This document shows, piece after piece, positions 1-12,310 of a stretch of DNA of 39,186 bases. This DNA comes from Rhodocollybia butyracea. Its lineage: Eukaryota > Basidiomycota > Agaricomycetes > Agaricales > Omphalotaceae. The stretch's first letter is position 1, and every line of letters starts with the position of its first letter. The stretch spans positions 1 through 39,186 of the forward strand of contig JADNRY010000550.1 in NCBI GenBank assembly GCA_015501585.1, in the 5' to 3' direction. A program made the translations under genes and the position numbers. The notes beneath the pieces are model-generated. The model searched no databases, was not told where the DNA came from, and saw only the letters and a program-made list of their open reading frames with translations.

Positions 1-9
1 CTTCATGCA

Positions 10-320
10 GCCATAGGAGTGTTAGGGGAAAACCAAGCCCCATACTTACAGGCATCCTGTATATAAAGTTCTTGTGACTCAGCTCGAAGTGGACCAACTT
101 TGTCGACCCTCCATCCGAAGTTACTCTGGTACTACACTACCAGCCTCGTCCCAATACCATCTAGGCAAAAACCCCACCCTATCTTCTCCATTCTTCTTTC
201 AGCGCCGATCCATCAGAGCCCACTGGTTCATCCAGGATGATTTTGGATGACGAGGGATAAAAGCTACTCGCCATACCACAGCTCCTTTGCTTTCTGTATT
301 CCCACCACGGCCTCCACTAG
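10..320 (-). pseudogene. Truncated, decayed copy of the RAI1 3' end
   Basis: This stretch aligns by eye with the last exon and downstream flank of the intact RAI1 gene (about 2070-2440), same strand. Shared blocks include the segment encoding FLPRWYWDE (about 150-165 here, 2280-2295 in the intact gene), the AIWR-to-IPR segment and the downstream CCATAGGAGTGTTAGG-like sequence. Small indels break the frame between the IPR and the Asp-Arg-Arg region, and nothing upstream of AIWR is present, so no full protein is possible. The copy lacks about 54 bp that the intact gene has straight after WYWDE. The left edge of the window cuts off further context, so a larger tandem duplication may extend leftwards. 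Confidence 0.7.
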
Positions 321-617
321 TAAAACCCCCGCTGTCAAACACAGGAAATAGTAATATACCTTACTTAGATCCTGTTTCATCCACACCAGCATCTGAGTCC
401 CTGCTGCAGGTCTTTTAGTCTCTTCTTCTTGTTCTCCTTTTGTTGCGCTGTAGCTTGTCCGCTTGCCTACTATAATCGATGTAAGCCTCCTATCCAACCT
501 ACGCTCAGCTTAGATTATTTATCCAATCACCGTTACCCTTGCCGTTGCCCGTTACCTTGTTTCGTTTCGAAATTCGAAGTTTGAAACGCGATAGCCACGT
601 GACGGCTTCTTTGTTCG

Positions 618-1532
618 ATGCCGCCCTGTAGCCTTTGTAAAACTACACCTTTAACTCTCTCTGATATATATGGGCAGTATGGCAACAAATTGCGGAGGTA
701 CTTGCAGTCCAACTACATACAACAATATTTTTACTTATCTCCTTCATCAGTTTCTGAATCCTGCTTGCTCCCTGTTGATGTTATCCTACAATCATCTGAT
801 GGAAAACAATTCGGTGCCCATAGCAAGAACCTCGAACTGTACAGTGATGCTTTTCCTGTCGCAGGATCCACGATTCCACCCGATGGAGATATCGTTAAGC
901 TCACTGAGAGTGCTCAGATCATTCAACTCATGCTCTGTTTTACCCATAATATGCCGCCACCCGACCTCAGCTCACTGGATATTCAAACGCTTTTTGTGTT
1001 TGGAGAAACGGTCAACTTGAAGTATAGTATGCACTATGCAAGTGAGTGCGTCAGTAAAGAGGTAAAGTATGTTTCCGTTTACTGTTTATGCAAACTTGAA
1101 CACTCACTGATATGTTCGATACAAAGTAAAAGAGCCATCACTCATCCGAGCCCGTTGGAAATTTTGGCGTACAAAACTAAGGTGTCCGACCTTTTCATGA
1201 TTGACGATCTTGCTCGAAGGACGATGGATATCCCTATCGAAAATGTTGTGGCCGTCTTGGTGAATGCAGAGACTTTTCGCACTTGGGTATGATTCACTGA
1301 GTGTTATGAATTCTTGCCCTGATATATACTTGATCAGGTTCGATATCGAGAAAAATGGCAGTCACTGATGCTTGCAGAGTCCACGGCATTAAACCAACGG
1401 AGAGGCTTTCGAGGAGCAGGCTCCAGCTCAAACAGACCTTGGACTTCTTCCGTTGCTTTATACTCTCAGCTTTTGGCGTCAAAACAGAGTGAAGAAGGTG
1501 ACCAACTTCCGCTCTGGAAAGACTTCCTTTGA
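618..1532 (+). CDS. BTB/POZ domain protein
   Basis: Three exons fit: 618-1066, 1127-1286 and 1338-1532, giving about 267 residues. The BTB fold starts near residue 52 with PVDVILQSSDGKQFGAHSKN, then LELYSDAFP, KLTESAQIIQLML and DLSSLDIQTL. Basidiomycete BTB proteins typically continue with a helical tail, matched here by PLEILAYKTKVSD, IDDLARRTMDIP and RYREKWQSL. The first intron is 60 bp and leaves the frame open if retained; the second is 51 bp. Such proteins are generally dimerisation or cullin-3 adaptor modules, but the partner of this family is unknown. The tail after WQSL is short and does not resemble its usual relatives, so the 3' end may be truncated. The start at 618 is the first in-frame ATG and is not certain. 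Confidence 0.72.
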
Positions 1533-1757
1533 ACAGTATCATGATGATCTGAGTCAGAAAGAAAATCAACTTCCCGCCCGTCTTTTTCCCTTCTTCCATG
1601 AAACCTAGATGTAATTTTGTCAAGTTGCGCGACTTTTATTTGGGCATTGTTTTTTCTTGCACATTCAAATACGACAAATGTCAAAGCTGGTCACGTACTA
1701 GAGAGTCCTGGTTGCACTTGTATCATGTATCTAGATCCTCGCACGTACAGTTTATCC

Positions 1758-1780
1758 GGGTTTTTACGGGTTTTTACGGG
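1758..1780. repeat. Short tandem repeat (GGGTTTTTAC)
   Basis: The 10 bp word GGGTTTTTAC occurs twice in tandem, followed by a partial third unit. It lies in the gene-free 1533-2070 interval between the BTB gene and the RAI1 downstream flank. I see no other feature in that interval. Confidence 0.6.
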
Positions 1781-2170
1781 TACATACAGTGTATTGGCAT
1801 GGATATCAACTAAAAGGTTGTCGCATATATTCTTCGATCTTCAGCCTCCAGGTGGTGCAATAAGCAGCTAAAGCCTCCAGAGGAAGATTTCTACAGGATT
1901 CAAAAGTCAACCAGCCTGTCATAAGATCGCATTGCTGTCGTGCGTTCCTCCTTTCTGTTTCCCGTTCCGTATGTCGAGCCTGGCTGATGGCCTGGCACGA
2001 CAAACTGTTCATGGCCATGGATTGACAATCTGTCGAGACGGACGGCGGTGGACTCGAGCCAGCACATATATGTAGCCACAGGAGTGTTAGGCAAAACCAA
2101 ACCCCATACCGGCGTATCCGCACTATGTCCTCTAAAGCTCCTGTGACTCTCGAAGTGGACCAACTTTGTG

Positions 2171-4426
2171 TTAGATTTGCCACCCTCCCACCGTGCGAGG
2201 TTGGTCTGGTACTACACTACCGCTACCATGTCCAACAGTACTATCACGTACCGTAATACCACTATCATCGTTACATACCTCGTCCCAATACCATCTAGGC
2301 AAAAAGCCCACCCTATCTTCTCCATTTACAATCTCTTTAACCGCAGATCCATCGGAGTCCAGCTCATCCAGTTTGATGATTTTGGCTCCCTGACGAGGGA
2401 TAAAAGTCACTCGCCATATCGCAGCTCCTTCGCTTTCTGTCGCCTTGTTTGCACCAGCACTCGGATCACTTCCTGATTTCGATTTCGACTCCTCCTTGTC
2501 CACTGATGCGGATTTGAGCTCTCGACCATTAGTGCTAGAGATGGTTTGCTTCAAGGACGTCAAGAAGTTGTGGCACCAGTCCAAGCAAAGGGAGGGATTC
2601 CATGCGTTTGCAGCGTTCGCATTCGGCCCATTTAGATTCGTATTCGCCTTCTCCCTCAACAGCCTCGGAATATACATTGTTTGGAATGTCTGCGTGGTCG
2701 TGAGGTGACCGTTTGGGGAACGAAATCCTACGATTATTTTCTGCGATAATATGAGAAACATTCAGTAAAATATGCGATTAATCGGAGTTCCAATCAAGAG
2801 CAATGGGCATGACTATGCAAAACATGTTCCAATTCCATTCTTCCGTGGAGGAAGATGAATCGTCTATCGAAAGCTAACCCATCCATTCGGCTTTCGACAC
2901 CCAAAGGTAACACCAGCAGCACGATCAGCGCAGAAGAATAAAACTACACAAGATCGAATCGGAAATCGAGTGAATTGACTTACCGGTACACCAAGTAAGA
3001 ACGACTGGAAGTAAAATTTAAGGAGTTTCCTGCAAAGACGCGTTAAATTAAAAGTTGGACCGGAGATGTTTATCATTTATCATGCCTAAAACGAGCATAG
3101 CACAATGGGTGAGAGCCGCATCACCGAACAAAGACTCGCAAGAGAAAGAGCGCCAAAGGGCGATGCCAACGCACAAGGCAGATCCGCAAGAAATATAAGA
3201 GTCACAAGGATACGAAAAGACTCACTTTTCGAATTTGGCTTCGTCAACGGCCCCACGAATAGCCATAGATGTCTTTAGTTCAACGAAATTATCGGTGGAC
3301 ATGCCGTTGTATTCTCCTGTAGGGACAAATTTTAATCAGTAACGGCGTCAAGGAAGTAAAGGATATGTACGCACCTTCAACACAGTCAACCTCTCCACCG
3401 ATAATAAATTTTGTATCGCCAAGTTTCGTTCGGACGATACTGCACCACTGGACATTGGTGTCAACGTCGCCGCCCCAGCCGGACGGATGGGAGTGTCCCG
3501 AATTCAAACCAGCACCACGCGTCGAGGATGAGCTTGTACGTTGCGATTCTGAATGCAGACCAGATTGCTCTGGCGGAGGAGCGTCAGTCGTGCAATAGCT
3601 CTCAAACGCATATCCATAATACATCATTTTGCGATGATGAGGTTTGATGTTATTCCTATCGTCGCGAGCATAACATATCAGTCTAAATTCGAGGTAGACT
3701 CAGCAGAGATTTCACTTTTCAATAATCATCTCTTCGCTCCTGTGTTCCTCCAAATACAATGTCCCATTAACCAACATAACATTCATATCCCAAGTTTCCC
3801 TCGGGTTGTCCTCGTACGGTGCGGTCAAAATTCTAGAATCCTCAAACAAAACTATATTAACGTTGCGCTCTTAGTAATGACAACCCAAGTACACACCTGG
3901 TAATGACTCCTCTCCAAGCTACCACACCGACGTCACTCAACTTCATCTTCTCCATTTTCCCTGTACCGTCAGATGAGCCATTGCCCAACCCTGTCACTCT
4001 TTCAACGGCCCTCAGCAACGAATCAATTCTCGATCTTTCTTCTGGTCTCCGAATCCATCTTTCATACCCATACCCTAGATCCACCCCCAGATCCGCACTA
4101 TAATGGCTGCTGTTATTACCTGGGCGAGATTGAGGCGTTGGCAGAGGCGGAGGAATGTAATATCTCAGCGCAGAATCATCAAAATGTAATTGATGTGAAG
4201 CGTCATAAGAAAAAGTAGTTAGAGGAGCTGGTTTTTGGAATGGGGTCGGTTTCGGTGGTTGGGAGGGAGGTTTTAAGGAAGGGTATGGTAGGATGGTGTG
4301 TTTTTGTGAGCGTATAGCCGAATTCGACCCTTCGGAATCCAAGCGACCGCGTTTAAAATCGGAGGAACCTCTGCCTTTAGATAGTTCTGCCTCACTAAGG
4401 ACCTGAGATATGTTTCTTTTGGACAT
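2171..4426 (-). CDS. RAI1: RAI1/DXO family decapping nuclease
   Basis: Six exons join in phase: 4426-3897, 3832-3716, 3655-3375, 3316-3226, 3029-2984 and 2740-2171 (544 residues). Exon 1 carries a low-complexity N-terminus, then GYGYERW (the G-x-x-x-E metal motif) and VVAWRGVITR. Exon 2 carries TAPYEDNPRETWDMNVM, exon 3 MMYYGYAFES and GEVDC (E-x-D motif), exon 4 VELKTSMAIRG (E-L-K motif), and exon 5 LKFYFQSFLLGVP. The conserved core closes with AIWRVTF, followed by a variable tail. The family removes incomplete 5' caps and, in fungi, partners the nuclear 5'-3' exonuclease Rat1 in RNA quality control. All catalytic motifs are present, so the gene looks functional. A GTATGT sequence after WYWDE could be one more donor that changes the last 20 or so residues. 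Confidence 0.93.
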
Positions 4427-5244
4427 TCGGTGAACCGTGATATGGTTTGGAGCGTTTACTAGCCAAGCACCAGGTTGAGCTTGATGATATGAGAAACAGA
4501 AATGCGTCAGTTCAGCCTAACTAGACCAGGTTTCAGTTGATCTGGGAGCGTCAATTTCGGTTGCGTAGAAGTAAAGCTTACGACTGAAAGAAAGACAGTA
4601 CAATCACTGAGTGACTGATGTGACCGTCAAGTGAGGTAAAGTGAGGTCAGTGATGCGACGTTGGGTAATAGCGCTCAGCCGCCCAGCCGGCGGGGAGCTG
4701 TATTTCCAACGATATCCGATCGTGCCCATTGGGCCGACCACTGCCCCCGCCTTTGCAATATTGCAGATCGCAGAAACAGGTTGCCTCGTCGCATCGATGT
4801 AGGCGTACATTAAACACGTTGACGTGTAGTAGTATGTATCAAGTAAATAAAGAAAACGAAACGAAATATAAGATGTGAGAGATATGGGTACAAGCGTGTA
4901 CTCACTGGACTAGATTATCACCGAAGAGACTGACAAGGTTGGCAGTCCTTTCAACTGCAGTAAGTGTGCTGGGGGTTGAGACATATTGAACTATTGGAGC
5001 CATTTTCCTTGAGGGATGGATAATATGAGGCTGAGTGTAAATAGTAGAGAAAAGAGCCCAGGAATTGAGGAGATACTGTCAGTCGCGAGTTATGTATGTA
5101 CAGCTTAAGTGAACTCATGGCCAGTGCGAGGCCAGGATATCTTCTCATGGCTGTGTGGTCATTCGGCAGTGTGACAGTTATCCCCATGAATGAATTAAAT
5201 GGGCAGGAGTATATGCCCGATGGTACATCAGCAAAAATGTCAGA
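4427..5244. other. Intergenic stretch upstream of RAI1
   Basis: No convincing coding exon is seen. The part near 4427-4700 presumably holds the RAI1 promoter. Around 4600-4665 there is a cluster of short TGAC/GTGAGGT-like words. The left end of the neighbouring transposon begins somewhere in the right half, possibly at 5224. Confidence 0.4.
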
Positions 5245-5269
5245 AACATTTATGCGCATGTAAGAAGTA

Positions 5270-5566
5270 AGAATATTACAAGGCCTCACAAGCCAAGGTG
5301 GGTTCCTTACAGCCTCAAACAAGGTCATACAAGTTGTGAGGAGATTACAAGCCATAACAAGCTAAGGTATTCTTACAGGGGCGAACATGGCCTTACAAGC
5401 AATGAAAATCTTACAAGCTGCGAAAATCTTACATGCGCACACAAGCTCATACAAGATATAACAAGCCACGGGAATATTACATGCGTGAACATGGCCGTAC
5501 AAGCAGAAACGAGCAGTGACAATTATTACATGCATAAATAAGACCGTACAAGCACAAACGAGCAAC
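5270..5566 (+). repeat. Left subterminal ACAAG array
   Basis: Thirteen ACAAG words, mostly within TTACAAGC or TACAAGC contexts, occur in about 300 bp along with TTACATGCG variants. Spacing is irregular, so this is a cluster of binding-site-like words and not a simple satellite. The array ends where the transposase stop codon begins. Frames open across it are repeat translations, not genes. Confidence 0.7.
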
Positions 5567-5570
5567 AAAG

Positions 5571-8500
5571 TCAGAATTTATCAAATCCAAAAAGCTCCTC
5601 CTCATTCGCGTCGCCTTCTCCATCATCAGGCCCCAGGTTGGACTGACCATCCACTTCGCTGTCACTCTGGCTGTGCTCCGAGTCATTCTCAATGTCACTA
5701 CCGCCCCCATTTTCGAGTTCCATGCTGTCAAGCTTGATCTCCATATCCACACTCTCATCATCCGATATTTCACTATCTCTGAACTGAACATTATTCTGCT
5801 CTTCAAAAACCTGTGTAGCATCCAGTGTTGACTTGTGCCCAATTCCCCCACCCCGGAAACGCATGAACATGTCACGATCAACCCACCTGCCCCAAGAAAT
5901 TAATCAGGGTAGAAGATTGAATATCAGAGAGACTCACATGTTCACATAATATCGAAAATAGTCTTGTCATTGGCTGTCTCCCTACGTGCAAGTGAGGGCC
6001 CTGGCAGAAACTGGTCAGTTTTCCCATGTTCGAATGCTGGAATAATATGACAGCCGCGGATAACATCACAGGGATCAACAAATCCAAATGCTTCTGCATT
6101 GTCAGAGCCAATAAATCCAAGCATAGGCATCCGTTTGGCATGGATACCGTAAGACTGCTGCTCAGATGTTGGCACACGACCAAACCACCGGACATAGAGA
6201 ACATTGAATTTCTGTGGGCTTCCGCGAGATTTAGAAAGTGGGCCGGAGTGGAGAACATCAAGGTGGAAGATGCCGATGATGCGTGCAAACCAGTAAGGGT
6301 GTTCCACACGATCATTGTCATTAGAAAGGAGCATGATATCGGAATGGGTTCGGGGGTTGCAAGAATCCTGATCACGTCGCATATTCGTATGTAGTGTGAT
6401 TGAAGCGAATGACTTTATGTCGGAAAATTTTGTTGTTTCGGAATGTGATAGTAGCGCGGTCTTTATCAGTGAATTCAGATTCATTTTCAGGTATACCAAG
6501 GATACGTTCCAGGATGTGGTCTTTGAGTTTTAATTGAAAATTCTATGAAATAATGAATCAGTAGAAATTTGGAAAGAAATGTTTACGACATACATTGAAA
6601 GCCAAGTCATCAGAAAGGTTTCTCAGCCAAAGGGTAAGATTTTCCGAGTAACGAGTGTTTGAGGAGATGTGGTAGCGATCAGTCGGGTTGGTGAAAGGAA
6701 GAGGGTCAGTGTCAGTAAAAGATAACGCGGGTCCAGAAGCGACCGACTCGGATGCTTTCTTTTTTCCAAGTTTTCGGATTATACGAGCGCGCTGTTCATG
6801 GCGAGCAATTTGAAAAGTGAACTGAATCTTATTGGTTCGCTTGTAGAGCTTCTTGACCCGCCGGTGCTCAAGTTCACCCTGTGAATCTTATAAGGCAGAA
6901 AGAGGTGACACAAAAAATCGACTTACAATCTGTGTACTATATGAGTCGGTAGTTCCAAAGGTACGAATTGTCCAAGGATAGTCGCCAAGAGCATGAAACT
7001 TGTATGTATTGATGTTTAATATTTTCTTCTGCGATATTGTGCTGCCAAGGGGTTTTGTTCCCGATTTTTCTTTCCCTTTTGCCTTCTGACGAGCCTGGCG
7101 TCGGGCTGCTGCAGCCTGTTCTCGAGGAAGAGCACGGGTGTCAAACTGTTCAGCAGTTTTTGTAGTGAATGAGCGAAAGAGTTGGCCAAGTTTGGTGGTT
7201 GCCACTTCAAATGAGTCCAGCGTAAGGTCAGTGTGAAGTCGCAACTTGGCGTAAGCATGCCAAGTAGCCATCTGCGCAAGAAGGTCTTGAACAAGATCAT
7301 CAATTTCCTGCGACTTGGAAGCAAAAAGGCCCTCAAAGCATGCTGGTGCGCACTGACAAGATGGTTAATAAATACATACAAGAAAGTAAAGCCAATGCAC
7401 CTGAAGAAGGTCTTCAAAATCTCGGGCCGCAAGTTTCTTCAGTTCAGAAACATTATTCACAAAGCGGCGAATAGTGCTCCGACCAAAAGTAGGGATGTTT
7501 CGAAAGCTGTGGACAATCTATTAGAATTATCATCAGCAATGGGAGAGAAAAAACAAACCGATTGTTGAGTTCCTGCACTACATCCTTCCCCATTACATGG
7601 CACATGCGTATCAAGTGAATAAATAAGTCTTTAAATGTCCCAATTTCAACCTCATGCATCAAATCAACCACAAAGAGAAGGAAATAATCAAATCCAAGAT
7701 CGTCAAAGGCTTCGGAAAAGGTGTTCTGAATGACCAGTGAGAATGATACTAGAGGAAAAAACATACATGCTTACGCGTGTAGGGACCATGGAATCAACAA
7801 GCAAATCTTGAACTGTCTTACTAGCAAGAGACTTTCCATGCTTGAAGAATTTTTTTCTGGCCTCTTCAATGATTTTTCGTCGCTCTCTGTTATCAGATCG
7901 CCTCAGGATTTTATGACGCGACATATCTTGCCGAGTTCCTATTTCATGCGCCTGGCTCTTCTGAGTTGTACAGCGCGGGCAGAGGTGAGTCCCGAGATTT
8001 TTAATACTAGCAAGAAGGCATCTAAGAAATATGTTAGATATAAAGCAATTCCAAGTTTAAAAAAATATACTTCTCGGGATAGTCTGCTGAGTAGGTAAAT
8101 ATGCGTGGATAAAGTCGCCGAAGAACCCCATCTGGACCTTTCACAACAACACCATGGACATACGCATCAAGAAACTCAGGTGTGAGAAGGAGTTTCCAAA
8201 CTTCATGCTCGAGCTCACGCTTAAGGTGTGTTTTCATCGCATCTGTTAGCGGCGAGCCAAATATTTTTGTATACGCATCTTCAACCTGATTTGGAAGCTG
8301 GAAAAAGTCAGTGATGACTCCGACTTCAAAAAAAATGATAACTTACTGATGGAAAGTAAACTAAGTGATGTGCCGCAAACTTGGTGGGCTTTGCACGAGT
8401 ATACTTGGACTGTGAGCCAAACCACAGGTAACCGGGGCAGATAGATGCTGTTCCAAAGCTTGCCAGATGAGTCGAGTCTGAATACATCATGATAGGAGCA

Positions 8501-10022
8501 ACGACACGCTCAAGGTTACATCCTGGCTCAGGCGGACTAGTGAGAACTTCTTTTTCCATATTCAAAAATGCATCTGATGAATAAACCTCTCCGTGAACAC
8601 AAATAGGTTCGGGGTACCCATCGCGCTCCCACATCTGCTTATACCCCCGTAGATGGTACTCAGAGGCCGCTTCAGATGAGTATGCCTCTCTCATCACATC
8701 AAGGAGATCCCGGTGAATAACACCGTTAATATCTACTGTTGGAGCTTTTTCCTCTCGAGTTTTTGATCCAGTACAGGGGAGAGATAGCTTGACGGAGCTC
8801 TTTTTCCACCCAGCATGCGTGTTGAATGGCAGACCTTCAGCATCCAGATTGGGAGCATCTAGCCGTTTTGCTTCCTTTCGAGCGCTGAAGCCATGCAGAT
8901 CCTTTGGATCAAAGTCAGGTTGCTGGATAACCTCGTCATTCAAGCGCTGGATATAAGCAAGGCCATCGGAGTCGTTGCCATTGTAGGCAAACTTCATCAT
9001 ATAGTAGGTGGATGCATTGGGGAAGGGAGCAAACGGATTAAAACTTGAAGATGAACTTTCGGTATCAAAGGGGTGTGGGTCAGATGATGTTTGCAGTCCG
9101 AACACACTCTTGGGATTGCGTGCAGGTGCTGGAGCAGTGTAGAAAGTATTTGCATCACAATAATCATCCAAAGAGATGAACTCGTCAGGCTGATGAGTCG
9201 GATACTGAGTAAAGATACAAAACAGTCCAAATTCATCCGGTTCTGTTGTGACATTTGCCATCGGAGGAAGAGGAAATAGTTCTGGAGATGGAGAGCGAGA
9301 TGGCGGGTTTACAGGTGAGGAGACTACAGGAGGAGCAGGAGGAAGAGAGCCATATCGGGTACGATCTGGTACCATTGGAGGGAGAGTATTTGGTTGAGAT
9401 GGAACATAATCCCGGAAAGCTGCCGGTAAATAACGCTGTCGTTTTGGACGGCCAGTTGTGGTGGTTTGAGACTGTTCAATCGCGGGAGGAATATCTACAT
9501 CAGCCGCGTTCATCTCTACATTCATCTCTACATCCATATTGTTGTCCTCAGGCTGTAAATGACATTGAACAAGTTGTTCATTAAGTATACATGAATTCTC
9601 GTACCTTGGTTTCAGAAGGCTGTCCGTTGTTGTCTTCGGGGTATCGGTCCATTTCAATATCCTGTTAGTCTAGATTAATAGTAGGTATATAGCAGGTGAC
9701 TGACTGGCCCACTTCTTCGGCCATGATAGGAAAGGCTTGCAATTCATTTGACACCTAGTTCAACAGTCGGTAAGTATAAGTATATCAATTATCTGAATAG
9801 AAAAAGACAAACGGGGTTTTTCTCTCTCTTTCGAGCCTCTCTCTTATCCTTCTTCCGCTGCTTTTCTGCCATCTGAAATGCTTTGGCTGCCGCCTTGCGA
9901 CTATTGGCTAGCTCAATAGTCGCGCGATTGGCCCCAGGACACTTATTCTCATGCCGCTTTTTGCCTCCAAAGCGTGGGTCATAGGATTTTCCACAGCGCT
10001 TGCAGGATGTTTTGTTGGCCAT
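5571..10022 (-). CDS. Plavaka family transposase
   Basis: About a dozen exons encode a protein of roughly 1,100 residues. The first exon (10022-9813) has a zinc-finger-like CKRCGKSY...HENKC motif and a basic helix. Next come a Pro/Ser-rich linker and the family landmarks: DFDPKDLHGFSARKEAKRLD, VHGEVYSSDAFLNMEKEV, PPEPGCNLERVVA, YSDSTHLASFG, RRLYPRIFTYSADYPEK, LGTHLCPRC, FVVDLMHEVEIG, WHAYAKLRLHTD, INTYKFHALGDYPWTIRTFG, GELEHRRVKKLYKRT and DQDSCNPRTHSDIMLL. It ends in an acidic tail. The predicted role is RNase H-like cut-and-paste transposition. The introns join in phase except near 6380-6393, where a one- or two-base shift between TTYE and RRDQD interrupts the frame; this is either inactivation or an assembly error. 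It diverges from the DUF6698-like gene across 283 bp. Confidence 0.88.
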
Positions 10023-10305
10023 GATTTTATCGAGAGTAAGTATCCAAAATTCAAGTGTAGTCGTGCAAAGACCAGCTACAAATCAAGGAGTGTAAGACTG
10101 ACTTGATCAAGCGGTAAAAAACCGACTTTTCCAGAGGGCAGAGAGAGCGTTAAAATTTTGAATGCATGAGGAAAGAAGAGAAGCACTTTAATCTTATCGT
10201 ACTTTATCTTGCACGATCAGATTTGATTAAGTCCAAGGTCACCTGATCTATGATACGTCGCGATTTACGCGAAGATTTCTCACTCTCTTTTTCGTTACTA
10301 CCATC
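10023..10305. promoter_or_regulatory. Divergent intergenic region of the transposon
   Basis: The 283 bp between the start codons of the transposase (-) and the DUF6698-like gene (+) must hold both promoters. An AT-rich block with TTTATC/TTAATC words lies at 10180-10245. I cannot point to a specific TATA box or operator, so shared regulation is an inference from the layout. Confidence 0.45.
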
Positions 10306-11925
10306 ATGGCCAAAAAACCTCCGGCAAAATGTTCTGGCTCCACCGCTGAATCTTCTTCACAAATCGGAAAGCGCCGTCGAGTCTCTCCGGATTCCTCTTC
10401 AGAGTCCTCTAATTCAAGTGACAGTAGCAACGAATCCGAAATGTCCGACAGCAACAAAGAAAATCAGAAACCGCATACAAAACCTACATCTCAGCCTTCC
10501 AAGTCAACAAGTAGACAAAAGGAGAAGCAAAAGAGGAAGAAAGGGAAGGAGAAAAAAGATAAGTATACCCCGGGGCTGTACGTAGTTATTTTATTTCTAG
10601 GACTGTGCTAACGTGGATTTCAGTGACAAAAAGAGTTCAAGACCTTTTGTCAAGGCTGGCCGATGGGCTGTCCTAGATATTGACCTCTATCTCGATGTTT
10701 CGGCCATCGAAGCGACGGTTCTAGCGTCTCAAAGTGATGATTTTGAGTGAGTTCTCATTTTTACCTCTTGATTTCAACGCTAACAATTTCGAGGCCCGAT
10801 GATACCGACACTCGCCTTCTGAAGTCTTGGGAAAAGTTGCTCAAAATATGCCCACAGCTGCGCGCTCTGTTTCGTAAAGCAACATCGCTCAAGGGCCAGG
10901 TTCTGTATACTGAAGCGTTGGAGACTGTACGTTGGTCGTTATATCTTCATTTAACAGCTTACTCTTTTCTCTTAGATTGCCGGCAGCGCTCGTTCCGCTC
11001 GTGAATACCACAGTGCTAGACTTCGCCAGGACATCTTTGAATACATTGAGGAAATGGACGTTGATCCCGAATACGAAACGATGCCATTTGAAGACCTGAA
11101 ACGCACCAAGAAGACAAAAGCGGGTCGTGGCCGAAACCATCCTTCCACTCTTGGACTCATAATTCCTATGCAGCATCGGAAATCACTGTTCGAAGATAAA
11201 GAGTATGTGCACTCGTTTTTATTGCATATATGCTAAGTTTTCTGCTATAGATTCTCTACCAAAGCCGCAAACGGCAAAATTCCAATGCCTGCCACCGAGT
11301 GGCCAGCTTTCCTCTACCACATCGACACATACAATCCCAAGGACCCAGAGCGCGGTCTCTTCCGAGGCTATATTCTATACCGGGTGATTCATCTTTTCAC
11401 TTATCATTTTGCTCCACTGATATTCAGCAGGTTTTCAATTCGATTTTCTTTGGTGCCAGCTCTGCATTCGACGGTAAGATCCAGCCGAAATCTATCGCAG
11501 TCAAGAACGGGATGCAAAGGGTGACTGGTCGTCACATTGCATATGCCGCTGTCCAGGTGCGTTTTCCGTTTATGTTCTTCTATCGCGTTAGTGATCTCAA
11601 CCTTATACAGGCCCGCTTCGCACTTTCCGCAAGCGACACATGGAACCACGATGACGACGACTTCTGTGACGCGGAATTCTACTCGGAAATTGTGGACTAC
11701 TTCGAAGACGACCCCGAAGATGAAAGAGTCATCCGTTTGTTGGAGAGCTGGAACAAGTACGTCCTCGCTTTCTGTTGTCTTACTCTCTCTGACATTGGTA
11801 CATTTAGGAAGGTATTTGGTCATCCTCAAGGGCGGCAAGATAGCGCCGTCGTCAAAGAAGCACCCATTACGCAGGACGGCTCAAACGCTCCTCCTTCCAG
11901 TACATCGATTGTTCGTGCCGCGTGA
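10306..11925 (+). CDS. DUF6698-like protein carried by the transposon
   Basis: Eight exons join in phase: 10306-10577, 10624-10746, 10794-10926, 10976-11202, 11251-11383, 11431-11556, 11611-11756 and 11808-11925 (425 residues). The first 90 residues are Ser/Lys-rich and disordered (SDSSNESEMSDSNKENQKP, then a Lys run), probably a nuclear signal. The folded part shows AGRWAVLDIDLYLDVSAIE, GRGRNHPSTLGLIIP, WPAFLYHIDTYNPKDPERGL, NSIFFGASSAFDG, RVTGRHIAYAAVQARFALSA and a final LLESWNKKVFGHPQG. This pattern matches the family I know as DUF6698, common in Agaricomycetes and of unknown function. Its place between the two subterminal arrays suggests it moves with the transposase. No catalytic motif is visible. 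Confidence 0.82.
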
Positions 11926-12310
11926 AAAAGCCCGGCAGATACGGCGTGTAGCAGCGACTGCCAATGCTGCTCCCGCTCACGCCATTGGTGCTCCAACTTA
12001 GAATTAGTCTCCATTGGCTCTTGAATTGTTTTATACCGACGTTCTTCACTCTCACGAACCATTGTATCCCATCGTGCATCGGACTTCTTGCTGTACCATC
12101 ATCACTTACACTACTTATTTTGCTCACTTTCGCGTATATCTTGGACTTATTGTTGTAGTTACTTACTGCTTATTGCTCATTGCTCGCTTATCGTTGTAGT
12201 TGCTTGTTCATTGCTCGCTGTTGTATTCATTCACTTCAAATACACTGTTTCAGTATCATCAAGAACGATAGTAATAAGGGTAATAAAAATCAGATGCTTG
12301 GTATGATAAA

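Noticed and set aside
1758..1780. Telomere-like GGGTTTTTAC repeat
   Set aside because: There are only about two units and the word does not match the usual basidiomycete TTAGGG repeat.
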